A DNA stretch of 64,000 bases from Bifidobacterium asteroides (GTDB lineage Bacteria; Actinomycetota; Actinomycetes; Actinomycetales; Bifidobacteriaceae). The notes under the pieces were generated by a model that ran no database searches, was not told where the DNA came from, and worked only from the letters and a program-made list of their open reading frames with translations. This document shows, piece after piece, positions 1 to 8,639 of the stretch. Location of the stretch: contig NZ_QGLK01000005.1 of the NCBI RefSeq assembly GCF_003202755.1, positions 372,001-436,000 on the forward strand. The letters are read 5' to 3'. The stretch's first letter is position 1, and every line of letters starts with the position of its first letter. Both the position numbers and the translations under genes were made by a program.

Positions 1-699
1 CAGGCCTATGGAAACGAGCAGGCCGTCGGAGATGCCCTGGCCCAGAGCGGCCTCGACCGCGACCAGGTCTTCCTGACCACCAAGGTCTGGATCACCAACT
101 ACGGATACGACAAGACCAAGGCCTCGGTCGAGGAGTCCATGAAGAAGCTGGGCACGGACCACCTGGACCTGGTCCTCCTCCACCAGCCCTTCAACGACTA
201 CTACGCAGCCTGGCATGCCCTTGAGGACCTCTATGACCAGGGTGTCCTGCGGGCCATCGGCGTCTCGAACTTCTATGCCGACCGCTATGTGGACCTGGTC
301 AAGTTCAACAGAATCGTCCCGGCCGTCAACCAGCTGGAGACCCACATCTTCCACCAGCGCCCCCAGGAACGCACCTACATGGACAAGTACGGCACCCGAA
401 TCGAATCCTGGGGACCCTTCGCCGAGGGCCGCCAGGGCATGTTCACCAACCCGACCCTGACTGAGATCGGGCAGGCGCACGGCCGGACCGCAGCCCAGGT
501 GGCCCTACGCTTCCTGGTCCAGGACGGGGTCATCGTCATCCCCAAGACCACCCACCGCGAGCGCATGCGCGAGAACCTCGACATCTGGGACTTCCGGCTC
601 AGCGACCAGGAGATGGGCCGGCTGCGGGCCATGGACACCGGCAAATCCGCCTTCATGAACCACGAGGATCCTGAAACCGTGGAGGACTTCGCCGGCTGA
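1..699 (+). CDS. Aldo/keto reductase, 5' end cut by window edge
   Basis: The reading frame is open from base 1, so the N-terminus lies outside the window; at least 232 codons remain. The protein is an NADPH-dependent aldo/keto reductase of the 2,5-diketo-gluconate reductase type, a single TIM barrel that reduces small carbonyl compounds in the cytoplasm. Family marks seen are the catalytic Tyr in AYGNE right at the window start, the Lys in FLTTKVW, the His in LVLLHQP, GVSNF, the PAVNQLE strand and the C-terminal IPKTTHRERMREN cofactor-binding segment. The physiological substrate cannot be told from sequence. The gene is convergent with the UbiB-like gene downstream. Confidence 0.93.
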   Translation, partial: QAYGNEQAVGDALAQSGLDRDQVFLTTKVWITNYGYDKTKASVEESMKKLGTDHLDLVLLHQPFNDYYAAWHALEDLYDQGVLRAIGVSNFYADRYVDLVKFNRIVPAVNQLETHIFHQRPQERTYMDKYGTRIESWGPFAEGRQGMFTNPTLTEIGQAHGRTAAQVALRFLVQDGVIVIPKTTHRERMRENLDIWDFRLSDQEMGRLRAMDTGKSAFMNHEDPETVEDFAG

Positions 700-749
700 T
701 TCAGCATCAGACAGTATCTGTATCTGTCCAGTATGGGCGGGCTCTCAGC

Positions 750-2459
750 CTAGGCTTCGCCGTTGCGTCGCCGACGCTTGAGGGCCCGATGTTTGATCAG
801 GATATCCAGGACTATCCAGACCGAAAGGATGAAGGCCACCACGTATCCCAGCATGCTGACCACCGGGATACCGAAGACCACCGGCTTGATGCGGGCGAAG
901 TAGACGATTGAGGAGCCCACATAGAGGCCGACGACGATCAGGGCCATGGTCAGCCTGTTGACCATGTCGGACAGCTGCTGCAGGGGTTCCTCGGAGCCAA
1001 CCAGCTGCACATTGGCACGCAGCTGGCCACGGGTCAGCATCTTGGTTGCGGTCCGGGACTCAGCCAGGGCGCCCAAAAGCCCATGCAGGGCCAAGTCGCC
1101 TTGGACGCCCAGCTTCCGGGTCTCCTCCTTGAGGATGGATCCCGTGCCCTGGCTATAGGCGACATGATCGGTGATGATCTGCACGATGTTGGCCTCGGGC
1201 AGGAACTCGTCCAAGAGTCCTTCAAGGGTGACCAGGCACCGCGCCACCATGGTGACCGACCCCGGCACCTTGATGCCATGCCGGGCGGCCAGCTTCATAA
1301 CGGCATTGACATATTCGGCGATGTCCAGATCTGCCAGATCCAGCTTGCCGAACCGCTGGACGACCGCATCCAGATCAGCCAGAAGGTAGGGGTAGTCCTC
1401 GGCCCTGGCCTCTCCCGTACCGGCGAAGCGGAGCAGCCCCTGGGCCAGGGCCGGTGAATCCTCGCGGCCTACTGCAAAAATCATGTCCTTCAAGGCCGAT
1501 TTGGTCACCTTGTCCAGGCGGCCGACCATGCCAAGGTCTATCAGCACTATGCAGCCATCGCGGATGATGATGTTGCCGGGGTGCGGATCGGCGTGGAAGA
1601 AGCCCCGGTCCATGATCTGGGTGGCATAGTTGTCGACCAGCTTGGTGCCTATCTCCTTCAGGTCATAGCCCTGAGCCACCAGTTGGGCAGGCCGTGAGAG
1701 GGATATCCCGTCGATGTACTCCATCACCACCACATGCCTGGTGCACAGTTCGGGATAGGGCTTCGGGCAGTCGATGTAGGCGTATGAGTCGCAGAAATCC
1801 TTGAATTCAGCCAGATTGGCGGCCTCCTGCTGGAAGTCGACCTCGGACTGGAAGGTCTCCCAGAGCTCCTCGACAACCCCGCGGATGTCGATCACCTGGG
1901 TGCTGCGGACGAACCGGGAGGCCCACTTGACCATGCTGCGCAGAATGTCGATGTCCTGGGCCATGGTCTCTTGAATCCCTGGGCGTTGGACCTTGACAGC
2001 CACGCCCTCACCGCTGACCAGGCGGGCCCGATGCACCTGCGCCAGGGAAGCCGACCCCAAGGGAACAGGGTCTATGGAGGAGAAGATCTGGTCGAGCGGA
2101 CGGCCGTACTCGGCGGCCAGGGTGCTGGTCACCACGGAATACGGGATGGGATCCGCGTCGGCGCGCAACTTGGAGAGCTCACGGCAAAAGGCCTCCGGCA
2201 GGATCTCCGAACGCATGGAGAGAATCTGGCCCACCTTGACGAAAGTGGGTCCGAGCGCTTCGAACAATCGGCGCATGGTGACCGGGGTCAGACCGTGGAT
2301 GATGTCGAACCGGTTGGCGATGCGGATCATCTCGGCCAGTCGACGGGCCCTGCCACGCCTGTGCCGGATCCTTCCTGCCGCCCCCTGCCGCTCTCCCGTA
2401 CCGACCCCGAAGAGGCCGATGGTCTGCACAGGGGCATCATGCCCGTTCATGGCATCCAT
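750..2459 (-). CDS. AarF/UbiB (ABC1) family protein kinase-like membrane protein
   Basis: This 569-residue protein belongs to the atypical ABC1/UbiB kinase-like family. The family KxGQ motif appears as KVGQ near residue 78, followed by a VKVQRPG lysine strand, a catalytic-loop-like FHADPHPGN and a metal-binding LIDLG in place of DFG. Two hydrophobic segments close the C-terminus before a Lys/Arg-rich tail, so it is membrane-anchored. UbiB proteins are ATPases that assist lipid or isoprenoid metabolism; a quinone role is doubtful here because bifidobacteria lack a respiratory chain. ATG at 2459 was chosen over two in-frame GTG codons just upstream; the AGGTG about 10 bases before it is a modest ribosome site. 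The small phasin-like gene lies immediately upstream in the same direction. Confidence 0.88.
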   Translation of the reverse strand: MDAMNGHDAPVQTIGLFGVGTGERQGAAGRIRHRRGRARRLAEMIRIANRFDIIHGLTPVTMRRLFEALGPTFVKVGQILSMRSEILPEAFCRELSKLRADADPIPYSVVTSTLAAEYGRPLDQIFSSIDPVPLGSASLAQVHRARLVSGEGVAVKVQRPGIQETMAQDIDILRSMVKWASRFVRSTQVIDIRGVVEELWETFQSEVDFQQEAANLAEFKDFCDSYAYIDCPKPYPELCTRHVVVMEYIDGISLSRPAQLVAQGYDLKEIGTKLVDNYATQIMDRGFFHADPHPGNIIIRDGCIVLIDLGMVGRLDKVTKSALKDMIFAVGREDSPALAQGLLRFAGTGEARAEDYPYLLADLDAVVQRFGKLDLADLDIAEYVNAVMKLAARHGIKVPGSVTMVARCLVTLEGLLDEFLPEANIVQIITDHVAYSQGTGSILKEETRKLGVQGDLALHGLLGALAESRTATKMLTRGQLRANVQLVGSEEPLQQLSDMVNRLTMALIVVGLYVGSSIVYFARIKPVVFGIPVVSMLGYVVAFILSVWIVLDILIKHRALKRRRRNGEA

Positions 2460-2551
2460 ACTCACCACTCACCTGCGTCCTTTATCCGCATGGCCGACCA
2501 GCGGCAGACATTCCGGCGCAGACGACCGACGCTGACAGTAATCGACCGCCT

Positions 2552-2911
2552 TCAGCCCTGCTGACCCACAATGGGATCATTGGATGTGATAGGGATGGAC
2601 CCGGACCGACGATTCGGCATTGGCGCCAGGGGCTCGTGGTCGGGACGGCGGGGATCAGGAGCAACATGAGTCGCAGGCCTGGGCGCGCCAGCAGCTGGTG
2701 CAGGCGCGCTGTCAGCAGGAGCAGGAGCAGGAGGGTTCTGTCTGTTCCGCTTGAGCTCAGTGTTGAGAATCTTGCCCTGCTCGACCGTCAGTTCGCCCTT
2801 CTTGACCAGGTTGTCAATGACCTCCTGGCCCTTCTCCACGCCTGTGGCCAAGGCTCCGATGCCAGCCAGAAGCACCTTGTGCAATCCGTCACCGATATGC
2901 AAATCCGACAT
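2552..2911 (-). CDS. Small phasin-like helical protein with Pro/Ala-rich tail
   Basis: The protein has 119 residues. The N-terminal half (about residues 1-50) is predicted helical and amphipathic, running DGLHKVLLAGIGALATG then VEKGQEVIDNLVKKGELT, the style of short phasin or PHA-granule-type proteins often found beside UbiB genes in actinobacteria. The second half is low-complexity Pro/Ala/Arg and probably unstructured. The start at 2911 follows a good GGGAGG ribosome site; the in-frame ATG 21 bases upstream lacks one. It is in the same orientation as the UbiB-like gene 92 bases downstream and could be co-transcribed. Function is unknown; a role organising the membrane kinase-like protein is only a guess from position. 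Confidence 0.7.
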   Translation of the reverse strand: MSDLHIGDGLHKVLLAGIGALATGVEKGQEVIDNLVKKGELTVEQGKILNTELKRNRQNPPAPAPADSAPAPAAGAPRPATHVAPDPRRPDHEPLAPMPNRRSGSIPITSNDPIVGQQG

Positions 2912-3128
2912 GATATGCCTCCCAGCATTCATACGCCCTTGAAGTACCGGGCTCTTTTGACCGCCAAGAGACGAGCGGCCGTCTCTCTTTACAGTCTAGC
3001 TGGTTATCATTAACCGATCCGATTCGACACCATGGCAAGAGGGACCGCAACGCCCTGTCTCCTTGACACTGCCCTCCGACCGCTGATCAGAATCTGCGCA
3101 GGACCCGCAGAGAACCGCAGGCTCCCCT

Positions 3129-3959
3129 TCATCTGGGCCTGGAGGCTGCGATACGGCTGGCCTGATCTGCCAGGGAGTCCAGCCGCTCCAGCTCGCTCCG
3201 ACTCCTCTGATCCATGGCAGTCTTCATCTGGGCGAAGGTGCCCTGGCCGTACCGCCTTTCGGCCGCCCCCTCGATAAGGAAGTCCGTGATGGCCGGGTTC
3301 TTCGGCAGCAGCGACCCGTGCATATAGGTGCCGATGACCTTCTTCCATCGGGCCCCCTCGGTGTGGTCCTTGCCGTTGTTGCCGCGGCCATCCTCGGTCA
3401 CCATGCCCAGGGGACGGGCCCCCTCCCCCAGGTAGGTCAGGCCCGAATGGTTCTCGTAGCCGACCACCCTGCCGAAGTCCTCTGCCTGCTCCACCAGGTT
3501 GCCTATCATCCGCTCGGGCTTGGCAACGGTATGCACGTCAAGGATGCCGACCCCCTCCAGGCGCTCATGGTCGGAGGTCTCGAAATAATGGCCGAAGAGC
3601 TGATAGAGCCCGCAGATCATCAGCATGGGCACATCCTGGTCGGCCAGATCATGTAGAAGCCCGCCCCGCTCCCGCAGATCGTCGATGATCCGTTCCTGGC
3701 CATGGTCCTGGCCACCGCCACCCAGAATCATATCGATCCGCTCCGGCCAGGCATCACCGGGATCGTAATAGCGGACCATGGGGCGGAACCCGTACAGCTC
3801 GGCCCTGCGGGTCACGCTGAGTATGTTCCCTGAATCCCCGTAGATGTTCATGTCACGGTGGTAGAGGGAGAGGATCTGCAGTGGCGGATGGTCTCCCACG
3901 GCCTTGGTCTTATCCTGCGGCTGCGGCATTCCTGCGCTCCTTTTGGCTCGCTCGCTCAT
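3129..3959 (-). CDS. gatD: Lipid II isoglutaminyl synthase, glutamine amidotransferase subunit GatD
   Basis: This 276-residue class I glutamine amidotransferase of the CobB/CobQ-like type frees ammonia from glutamine for MurT, which amidates the D-Glu of lipid II to D-isoglutamine. The nucleophile Cys sits in MLMICGLYQLFG (about residue 108), and the downstream GYENHSG and YMHGSLLPKNP blocks supply the conserved His residues typical of GatD. Its ATG overlaps the murT stop by four bases (ATGA), so the two subunits are translationally coupled, as expected for a stoichiometric complex. The C-terminus beyond LPKNP is an ordinary helical tail rich in Arg and Glu. Confidence 0.93.
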   Translation of the reverse strand: MSERAKRSAGMPQPQDKTKAVGDHPPLQILSLYHRDMNIYGDSGNILSVTRRAELYGFRPMVRYYDPGDAWPERIDMILGGGGQDHGQERIIDDLRERGGLLHDLADQDVPMLMICGLYQLFGHYFETSDHERLEGVGILDVHTVAKPERMIGNLVEQAEDFGRVVGYENHSGLTYLGEGARPLGMVTEDGRGNNGKDHTEGARWKKVIGTYMHGSLLPKNPAITDFLIEGAAERRYGQGTFAQMKTAMDQRSRSELERLDSLADQASRIAASRPR

Positions 3960-5302
3960 GCGCCCACCCCGGCATCGTCCACGCTCGTGATCCTGCCGAG
4001 GGCGGACCGGAGCCGGAGCATTGACGTGTAAGTGCAGTAGATCCGCTTGGGTCGCCCTGGGTGCACCTCAAGGAAGGCTGTCAGCGCCCGATCCAGGTCG
4101 GTCTCGATCGCATCCGTGGGCACCTGGTCATAGGCCAGGCGCAGGGCCATGTCGTAGGCCCGGGTGCCGGAGACCATGGCCACACCGGTATCCCTGAGCG
4201 AGGTGAAGTCCACATCCCAGAGCCAGCTCATGTCACGCCCGTCCGCATACTCGTCGCGGATGGCGATCATGGTGTCCTGCCCGGCAGGGTCGAAGGAGGA
4301 CAGGGCCAAACGGAAGCCCATGGGGTTCTTGACCAGGACCAGCTCAACCGGCGCGCCCTGGTAGGTGATGACCTCCCCGCGGCCGAAGGCGGGCGTGACC
4401 TTGGACAGGGCATCCATGAGTGCTGCATCATCAGGCTCCCTGTCCTCCAGAACGACCCTCACCAACGCCAGGGCGGCGGCCGCATTGTAGAGGTTGTAGA
4501 CGCCCTCCAGACGCAGGTCGGTCTCCAGAAGCCGCCCGTCGAGGCGGAAGGCGGCCCGGTGGTCCATGACCCTTTCCAGGGTCACCTCGGCTGGCAACCG
4601 GTGACCGGGGCGGACCGGGCGGGAGGTGCTGGCCGCACCGGCACCATCGGCGTCCCGGTCCGAGGCATGCATGTCGTCATCAGTGGGGAAATAGGTCAGC
4701 AGGTCATCTGACAGACCGAAGTAGGCCACGCCGGTCCGGGCCGGCGTCTGGGCGGCCAACCTGGCGATGCGCGGATCCTCACGGTTGAGGACCACCGTGC
4801 CCGTGGTGGCCTGGGCCACCTGACCCAGCAGCCGGGCAGTAGTATCGATTTCCCCAAACCGGTCCAGCTGGTCACGCATGACATTGAGCAGGAGGGCATA
4901 GCGGGGCTTGACCTGCCGCACAAAGTGGACCGCATAGGCCTCGTCCAACTCCAGGACGGCAATATCGGCATGCAGCCGGCCGGAGAGCCCCAGAGTGGAA
5001 ACCAAGGCCGAGACCACGCCACGGGTGAAGTTGGACCCGGTCGGATTGGTGAAGACCTTGAGGCCCAGGGATTCCAGCATGGAGGCGACCATTCGGGTGG
5101 TGGTGGTCTTGCCGTTGGTCCCCGAGACCAGGACCACACCACGGGGCAGCCCCGACAGGGTCCTGGCCAGGAAGCCCGGGTCGATCCGCTCCACCACCTT
5201 GCCAGGTAGGGCCGAACCGCCGTGATGGGACAGACGCGAAACGAGACGCACCGCCTTGCCGACCAGAAGGGCCAGGAGGGAGCGCCAACGTTGCCAGTTC
5301 AT
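3956..5302 (-). CDS. murT: Lipid II isoglutaminyl synthase, Mur ligase-like subunit MurT
   Basis: The Mur-ligase half of the MurT/GatD peptidoglycan amidase, 448 residues. Residues 60-68 form the ATP-binding loop (SGTNGKTTT). The C-terminal domain carries the MurT-typical run VKNPMGF, then DGRDMSWLWDVDF. The start at 5302 has a strong GGGAGGAGG site; the longer open frame upstream does not. Characterised MurT proteins carry a Cys4 zinc ribbon in the middle domain. Here the matching stretch (about residues 215-250) is Asp/Ala/Ser-rich, and no cysteines are visible in the protein. The pair forms a two-gene operon whose promoter must lie in 5303-5613. Confidence 0.92.
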   Translation of the reverse strand: MNWQRWRSLLALLVGKAVRLVSRLSHHGGSALPGKVVERIDPGFLARTLSGLPRGVVLVSGTNGKTTTTRMVASMLESLGLKVFTNPTGSNFTRGVVSALVSTLGLSGRLHADIAVLELDEAYAVHFVRQVKPRYALLLNVMRDQLDRFGEIDTTARLLGQVAQATTGTVVLNREDPRIARLAAQTPARTGVAYFGLSDDLLTYFPTDDDMHASDRDADGAGAASTSRPVRPGHRLPAEVTLERVMDHRAAFRLDGRLLETDLRLEGVYNLYNAAAALALVRVVLEDREPDDAALMDALSKVTPAFGRGEVITYQGAPVELVLVKNPMGFRLALSSFDPAGQDTMIAIRDEYADGRDMSWLWDVDFTSLRDTGVAMVSGTRAYDMALRLAYDQVPTDAIETDLDRALTAFLEVHPGRPKRIYCTYTSMLRLRSALGRITSVDDAGVGA

Positions 5303-5613
5303 ATTAGGCCTCCTCCCGTTGATTGCTGCAAGTCTCCATGTTTGCGTCAGTACGAGTGAGGAATACGAAGTTTCCACAACCAAAACTCATAGAATAACCT
5401 TTCGCAGGGCGACATACGAGAAGCGCACTGATCACAATCTTCGGAGGCCATAGACTTGATTCTACAAAGGACACGTGTCCTAGTACGAGCCCTCGGTCGG
5501 CGAGAGTCATATTAATTCAGGTTGTCGGACGATACGCGCTTCTGAGTCGGGCTCTAACGACTTCCCCACCAAGCATTCTGCATCTTCCTGGCCATCCCCA
5601 CCACATCCGGGTC
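5303..5613. other. Intergenic region murT / lacI-type gene with 14-bp palindrome
   Basis: This 311-base stretch holds no convincing gene: the short open frames on both strands lack ribosome sites and family features. It must contain the murT-gatD promoter (leftward) and the 3' end of the LacI-type transcript. A perfect 14-bp palindrome, AGGACACGTGTCCT, lies at 5468-5481, about 165 bases before the murT start; its protein partner is unknown. Confidence 0.6.
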
Positions 5614-6651
5614 TTATTGCTGTGGTGCGCGTGCCGTGGTCCCCCGTAGGACCAAGGCGGGAGTCATTAATGAATGGGGTTCCTGGAGATGCTCTCCACG
5701 CATTAATATCAAGGCCTTAGTAGCTGCGTCTCTAGACATCTCTATTGGATTCTGATGGATCGTTGTTAAGTTCACAGCAGAAGCCACGTTGGTGTCGTCG
5801 AAGCCGATCACCGACATTTCCTCGGGAATGCGTATCCCGAAGTGCCGCAATTCGGCAACTAGGCTGATGGCGAAGTCATCTGACTCCACACATATGGCTG
5901 TCGGGCGAGCCTCTGCAGCCAACAGACGAGCCACCGCAGAGGAAACAGCCACATCCTGTGTGTAGTAGTCACTGAATTTACCCATATCGAAACGCTGAGC
6001 ATCTTCGCCAACAAAACCCTGCTGATGAGCAGCCTCCATGAAATCATCAGCCCGTAACTGAGAAGTAAAATGAAAATCTCCCGGAGCCGGCTGCTCCACA
6101 AAAGCGATGCGTCGATGCCCAAGCTGCTTCAGGAGCCCGACTGCCTCCCGCATAGCACGTTTGTCATCCAAGAGAACGGAGGCATCAAATCCCGTCAGGT
6201 TGCCCGAATCAAGCCCGACCGTGGGTATGGTCAACTGACCAAGGATTTCGGATTCCACTTGTCCTAGGTTAATAGAAGTAACTATGATGGCGTCCACGTT
6301 TCCGTCTGCGGGAAGACGCTCAAAAAAGGTATTGAGCTGTTCGTGGGTACGCACTGTGTTGGGAACAACATCGTACTTGTTGCGGACTAGGACATCGTAA
6401 GCTCCTTGGAGCACAGATGAGTCAAACCATGTATTGAGGGCATTTGCAAAAACAATCGAAACCCTCATGGTTTTACCGCTTGCCAACGATGAAGCATTCC
6501 TGGCAAAGGAGAACCGCAGACGCCTAGCCGCATCCTGCACCCTCGCACGGGTCCGACCGTCCACCTTATCCAGACCACGAAGAGCACGCGAAACTGTGGA
6601 ATCTGAGACACCTGCCTCAACAGCGACATCGTGCAAGGTGACCCTAGACAT
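5614..6651 (-). CDS. LacI-family transcriptional regulator of the adjacent alpha-glucosidase locus
   Basis: This 345-residue repressor has an N-terminal helix-turn-helix (TLHDVAVEAGVSDSTVSRAL), a hinge helix ending near RNASSLASG, and a periplasmic-binding-protein-like sugar domain ending in the usual IGFDDTNVAS and TTIHQNP blocks. ATG at 6651 was chosen because the helix-turn-helix begins directly after it and an AAAGG site precedes it. It is divergent from the GH13 gene, and a LacI-type operator with the central AAGCGCT core lies in that gene's promoter region. The likely ligand is an alpha-glucoside such as sucrose or isomaltose; this is inferred from the neighbours only. Confidence 0.92.
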   Translation of the reverse strand: MSRVTLHDVAVEAGVSDSTVSRALRGLDKVDGRTRARVQDAARRLRFSFARNASSLASGKTMRVSIVFANALNTWFDSSVLQGAYDVLVRNKYDVVPNTVRTHEQLNTFFERLPADGNVDAIIVTSINLGQVESEILGQLTIPTVGLDSGNLTGFDASVLLDDKRAMREAVGLLKQLGHRRIAFVEQPAPGDFHFTSQLRADDFMEAAHQQGFVGEDAQRFDMGKFSDYYTQDVAVSSAVARLLAAEARPTAICVESDDFAISLVAELRHFGIRIPEEMSVIGFDDTNVASAVNLTTIHQNPIEMSRDAATKALILMRGEHLQEPHSLMTPALVLRGTTARAPQQ

Positions 6652-6727
6652 TTCATAACCTTTCCAGCAAGGACAGTACATCCCTCTCACAGTATATCGG
6701 AGCAAATCCTAGAAGCACACTCATAAT

Positions 6728-6757
6728 TTGACTTTTTAATGCAAGCGCTATTATTCT
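6728..6757 (+). promoter_or_regulatory. Probable GH13 promoter with LacI-type operator in the spacer
   Basis: A -35-like TTGACT (6728-6733) is followed by -10 candidates TATTAT (6749-6754) or TATTCT (6752-6757). Between them sits GCAAGCGCTA, whose palindromic AGCGCT centre (6744-6749) is typical of LacI-family operators. Repressor bound here would block polymerase on the GH13 gene. The -10 choice is uncertain because spacing is 15 or 18. Confidence 0.5.
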
Positions 6758-6850
6758 TAGGAAGCAATAATCCCCTTCGAAGAATGCACGGGATTATAAG
6801 GCACAATGATGTAATACAGCAACTAATTGATCAGTGAGGATACTGAAGTT

Positions 6851-8620
6851 ATGCAAGAAAATAACACTAATAATAAAAACGCTTTTACTAGAGCTGACCT
6901 CTGGTGGAAACAAGCGGTGATCTACCAGATTTACCCCCGCAGCTTTAAGGACTCTACAGGCTCAGGCCTGGGTGACATCAATGGGGTCACCAGTAAGATG
7001 GACTACTTAAAGGAACTGGGAGTCGATGCCATCTGGTTATCCCCCTTCTATCCCTCCGAACTGGCAGACGGCGGATATGACGTAGAAGACTACAGGAACG
7101 TTGACCCAAGGCTGGGGACCATGGACGATTTTGACATGCTGACCCAAGCGGCACATAGCAGAGGCATTAAGGTGATGGTCGACATCGTTCCCAACCACTC
7201 CTCCCATCTTCATCCTTGGTTCCAGGAAGCTCTTCACTCTGCCCCAGGGTCAGCAGCAAGGGATCGATACATCTTCCGCGACGGCAAGGGAAAACATGGC
7301 GAGTTGCCTCCAAGCAATTGGGTAGGTAACTTCGGGGACCCCGCATGGACCAGGGTCCCAGACGGTCAGTGGTATCTGCATCTGTTCACAGAACAACAAC
7401 CTGACTTCAACTGGGACAATCCGGAAGTGCGCAACGACTTCATTAAGACGCTGACTTTCTGGTGTGACCACGGCACCGATGGATTCCGTATCGACGTAGC
7501 CAACGGCTTGGCCAAGGACCTCGACCGAGACGATCTAGATGACTACGACTTAGACTCCATGAATGTAACAGTAGATGATGGCACCCACCCCGTTTACGAC
7601 CGTGACGAGGTCCACGAGATCTATCGCGAGTGGCGCAGCAAAGTTTTCAACAAGTACACGCCGGCACGTTTTGCCGTGGGCGAGGCTTGGGTTCCAGCCA
7701 ACCGTCAATATCTCTACGCCCGCCAGGACGAACTCGGTCAGGTCTTCAACTTCGAATTCGCCAAATGCAACTGGCTCCGTGACGAAATGCACTTAGCCAT
7801 CGAGGACGGAATAGCGTCCGCTGCGCGGACCGAAGGATCTACCTCGACCTGGGTGATGAGCAATCACGATATTCCCCGAAACGCCACGCGCTACGCCCTC
7901 CCTCAGGTCAAATCCGATAATGGCCAATACCATACCATTGCCAAGGACTGGCTTCTGCGTGACGGAACAACATATCACGAGGATCGAGACCTGGGATTGA
8001 AGCGGGCCAGAGCGGCCATCATGATGGAAATGGCCCTACCTGGTTCGGCCTACGTCTACCAGGGAGAAGAACTAGGCCTCTTCGATGTTGCTGATATCCC
8101 GTGGGACAAACTCGAGGACCCCTCGGCCTTCAGTGCCAAGGAATCCATGGCCAGGAAAGGCAGGGACGGAGCTCGCGTCCCCCTGCCCTGGATCGGCAAG
8201 GACAAGCATTCCTTCGGGTTCTCACCCGAGAGAAAGCCTGACGGCCAGACCTCTGAGAAGCCCCATCTGCCCCAGCCGGATTGGTTCGCCCAACACGCAG
8301 TTGATGTGGAAGAGGCTAACTCCGACTCCATGCTTTCCTTCTACCGGCAGGTAATCAGGCTCCGTCACGAGAACCAGACAGACGATACCGGCATTACCTG
8401 GTTGGAAGACTACGACAAGGCTTCTAATAGACATGATGGCGCTAACGGATACCCTGGCGGTTCAATCGCCTACCGCCGCGCTAATGGGTGGGCCAACGTC
8501 ACGAATTTCAGTGAAGAGCCTCTAACGCTGCCTCACGGCAGGATTCTTCTGACTTCTGAACCACTCACAGCAGACGGTCGGCTTCCACAAGACGCCTCCG
8601 CTTGGATCAAGCTTGACTAG
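6851..8620 (+). CDS. GH13 alpha-glucosidase (oligo-1,6-glucosidase type)
   Basis: A 589-residue cytoplasmic GH13 enzyme that hydrolyses alpha-glucosides or alpha-oligosaccharides after uptake. The TIM-barrel regions are clear: DIVPNHSS (region I), GFRIDVAN with nucleophile Asp215 (region II), AVGEAW with acid/base Glu278 (region III) and MSNHD with Asp340 (region IV); a beta-sandwich domain ends the protein. No signal peptide is present. ATG at 6851 has a GAGGA site about 11 bases upstream; the alternative is a TTG at 6827. The MFS carrier starts 20 bases after the stop, so uptake and hydrolysis are one operon. Exact linkage preference cannot be fixed by eye. Confidence 0.93.
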   Translation: MQENNTNNKNAFTRADLWWKQAVIYQIYPRSFKDSTGSGLGDINGVTSKMDYLKELGVDAIWLSPFYPSELADGGYDVEDYRNVDPRLGTMDDFDMLTQAAHSRGIKVMVDIVPNHSSHLHPWFQEALHSAPGSAARDRYIFRDGKGKHGELPPSNWVGNFGDPAWTRVPDGQWYLHLFTEQQPDFNWDNPEVRNDFIKTLTFWCDHGTDGFRIDVANGLAKDLDRDDLDDYDLDSMNVTVDDGTHPVYDRDEVHEIYREWRSKVFNKYTPARFAVGEAWVPANRQYLYARQDELGQVFNFEFAKCNWLRDEMHLAIEDGIASAARTEGSTSTWVMSNHDIPRNATRYALPQVKSDNGQYHTIAKDWLLRDGTTYHEDRDLGLKRARAAIMMEMALPGSAYVYQGEELGLFDVADIPWDKLEDPSAFSAKESMARKGRDGARVPLPWIGKDKHSFGFSPERKPDGQTSEKPHLPQPDWFAQHAVDVEEANSDSMLSFYRQVIRLRHENQTDDTGITWLEDYDKASNRHDGANGYPGGSIAYRRANGWANVTNFSEEPLTLPHGRILLTSEPLTADGRLPQDASAWIKLD

Positions 8621-8639
8621 GCAAAGAAGGCAACGCATC

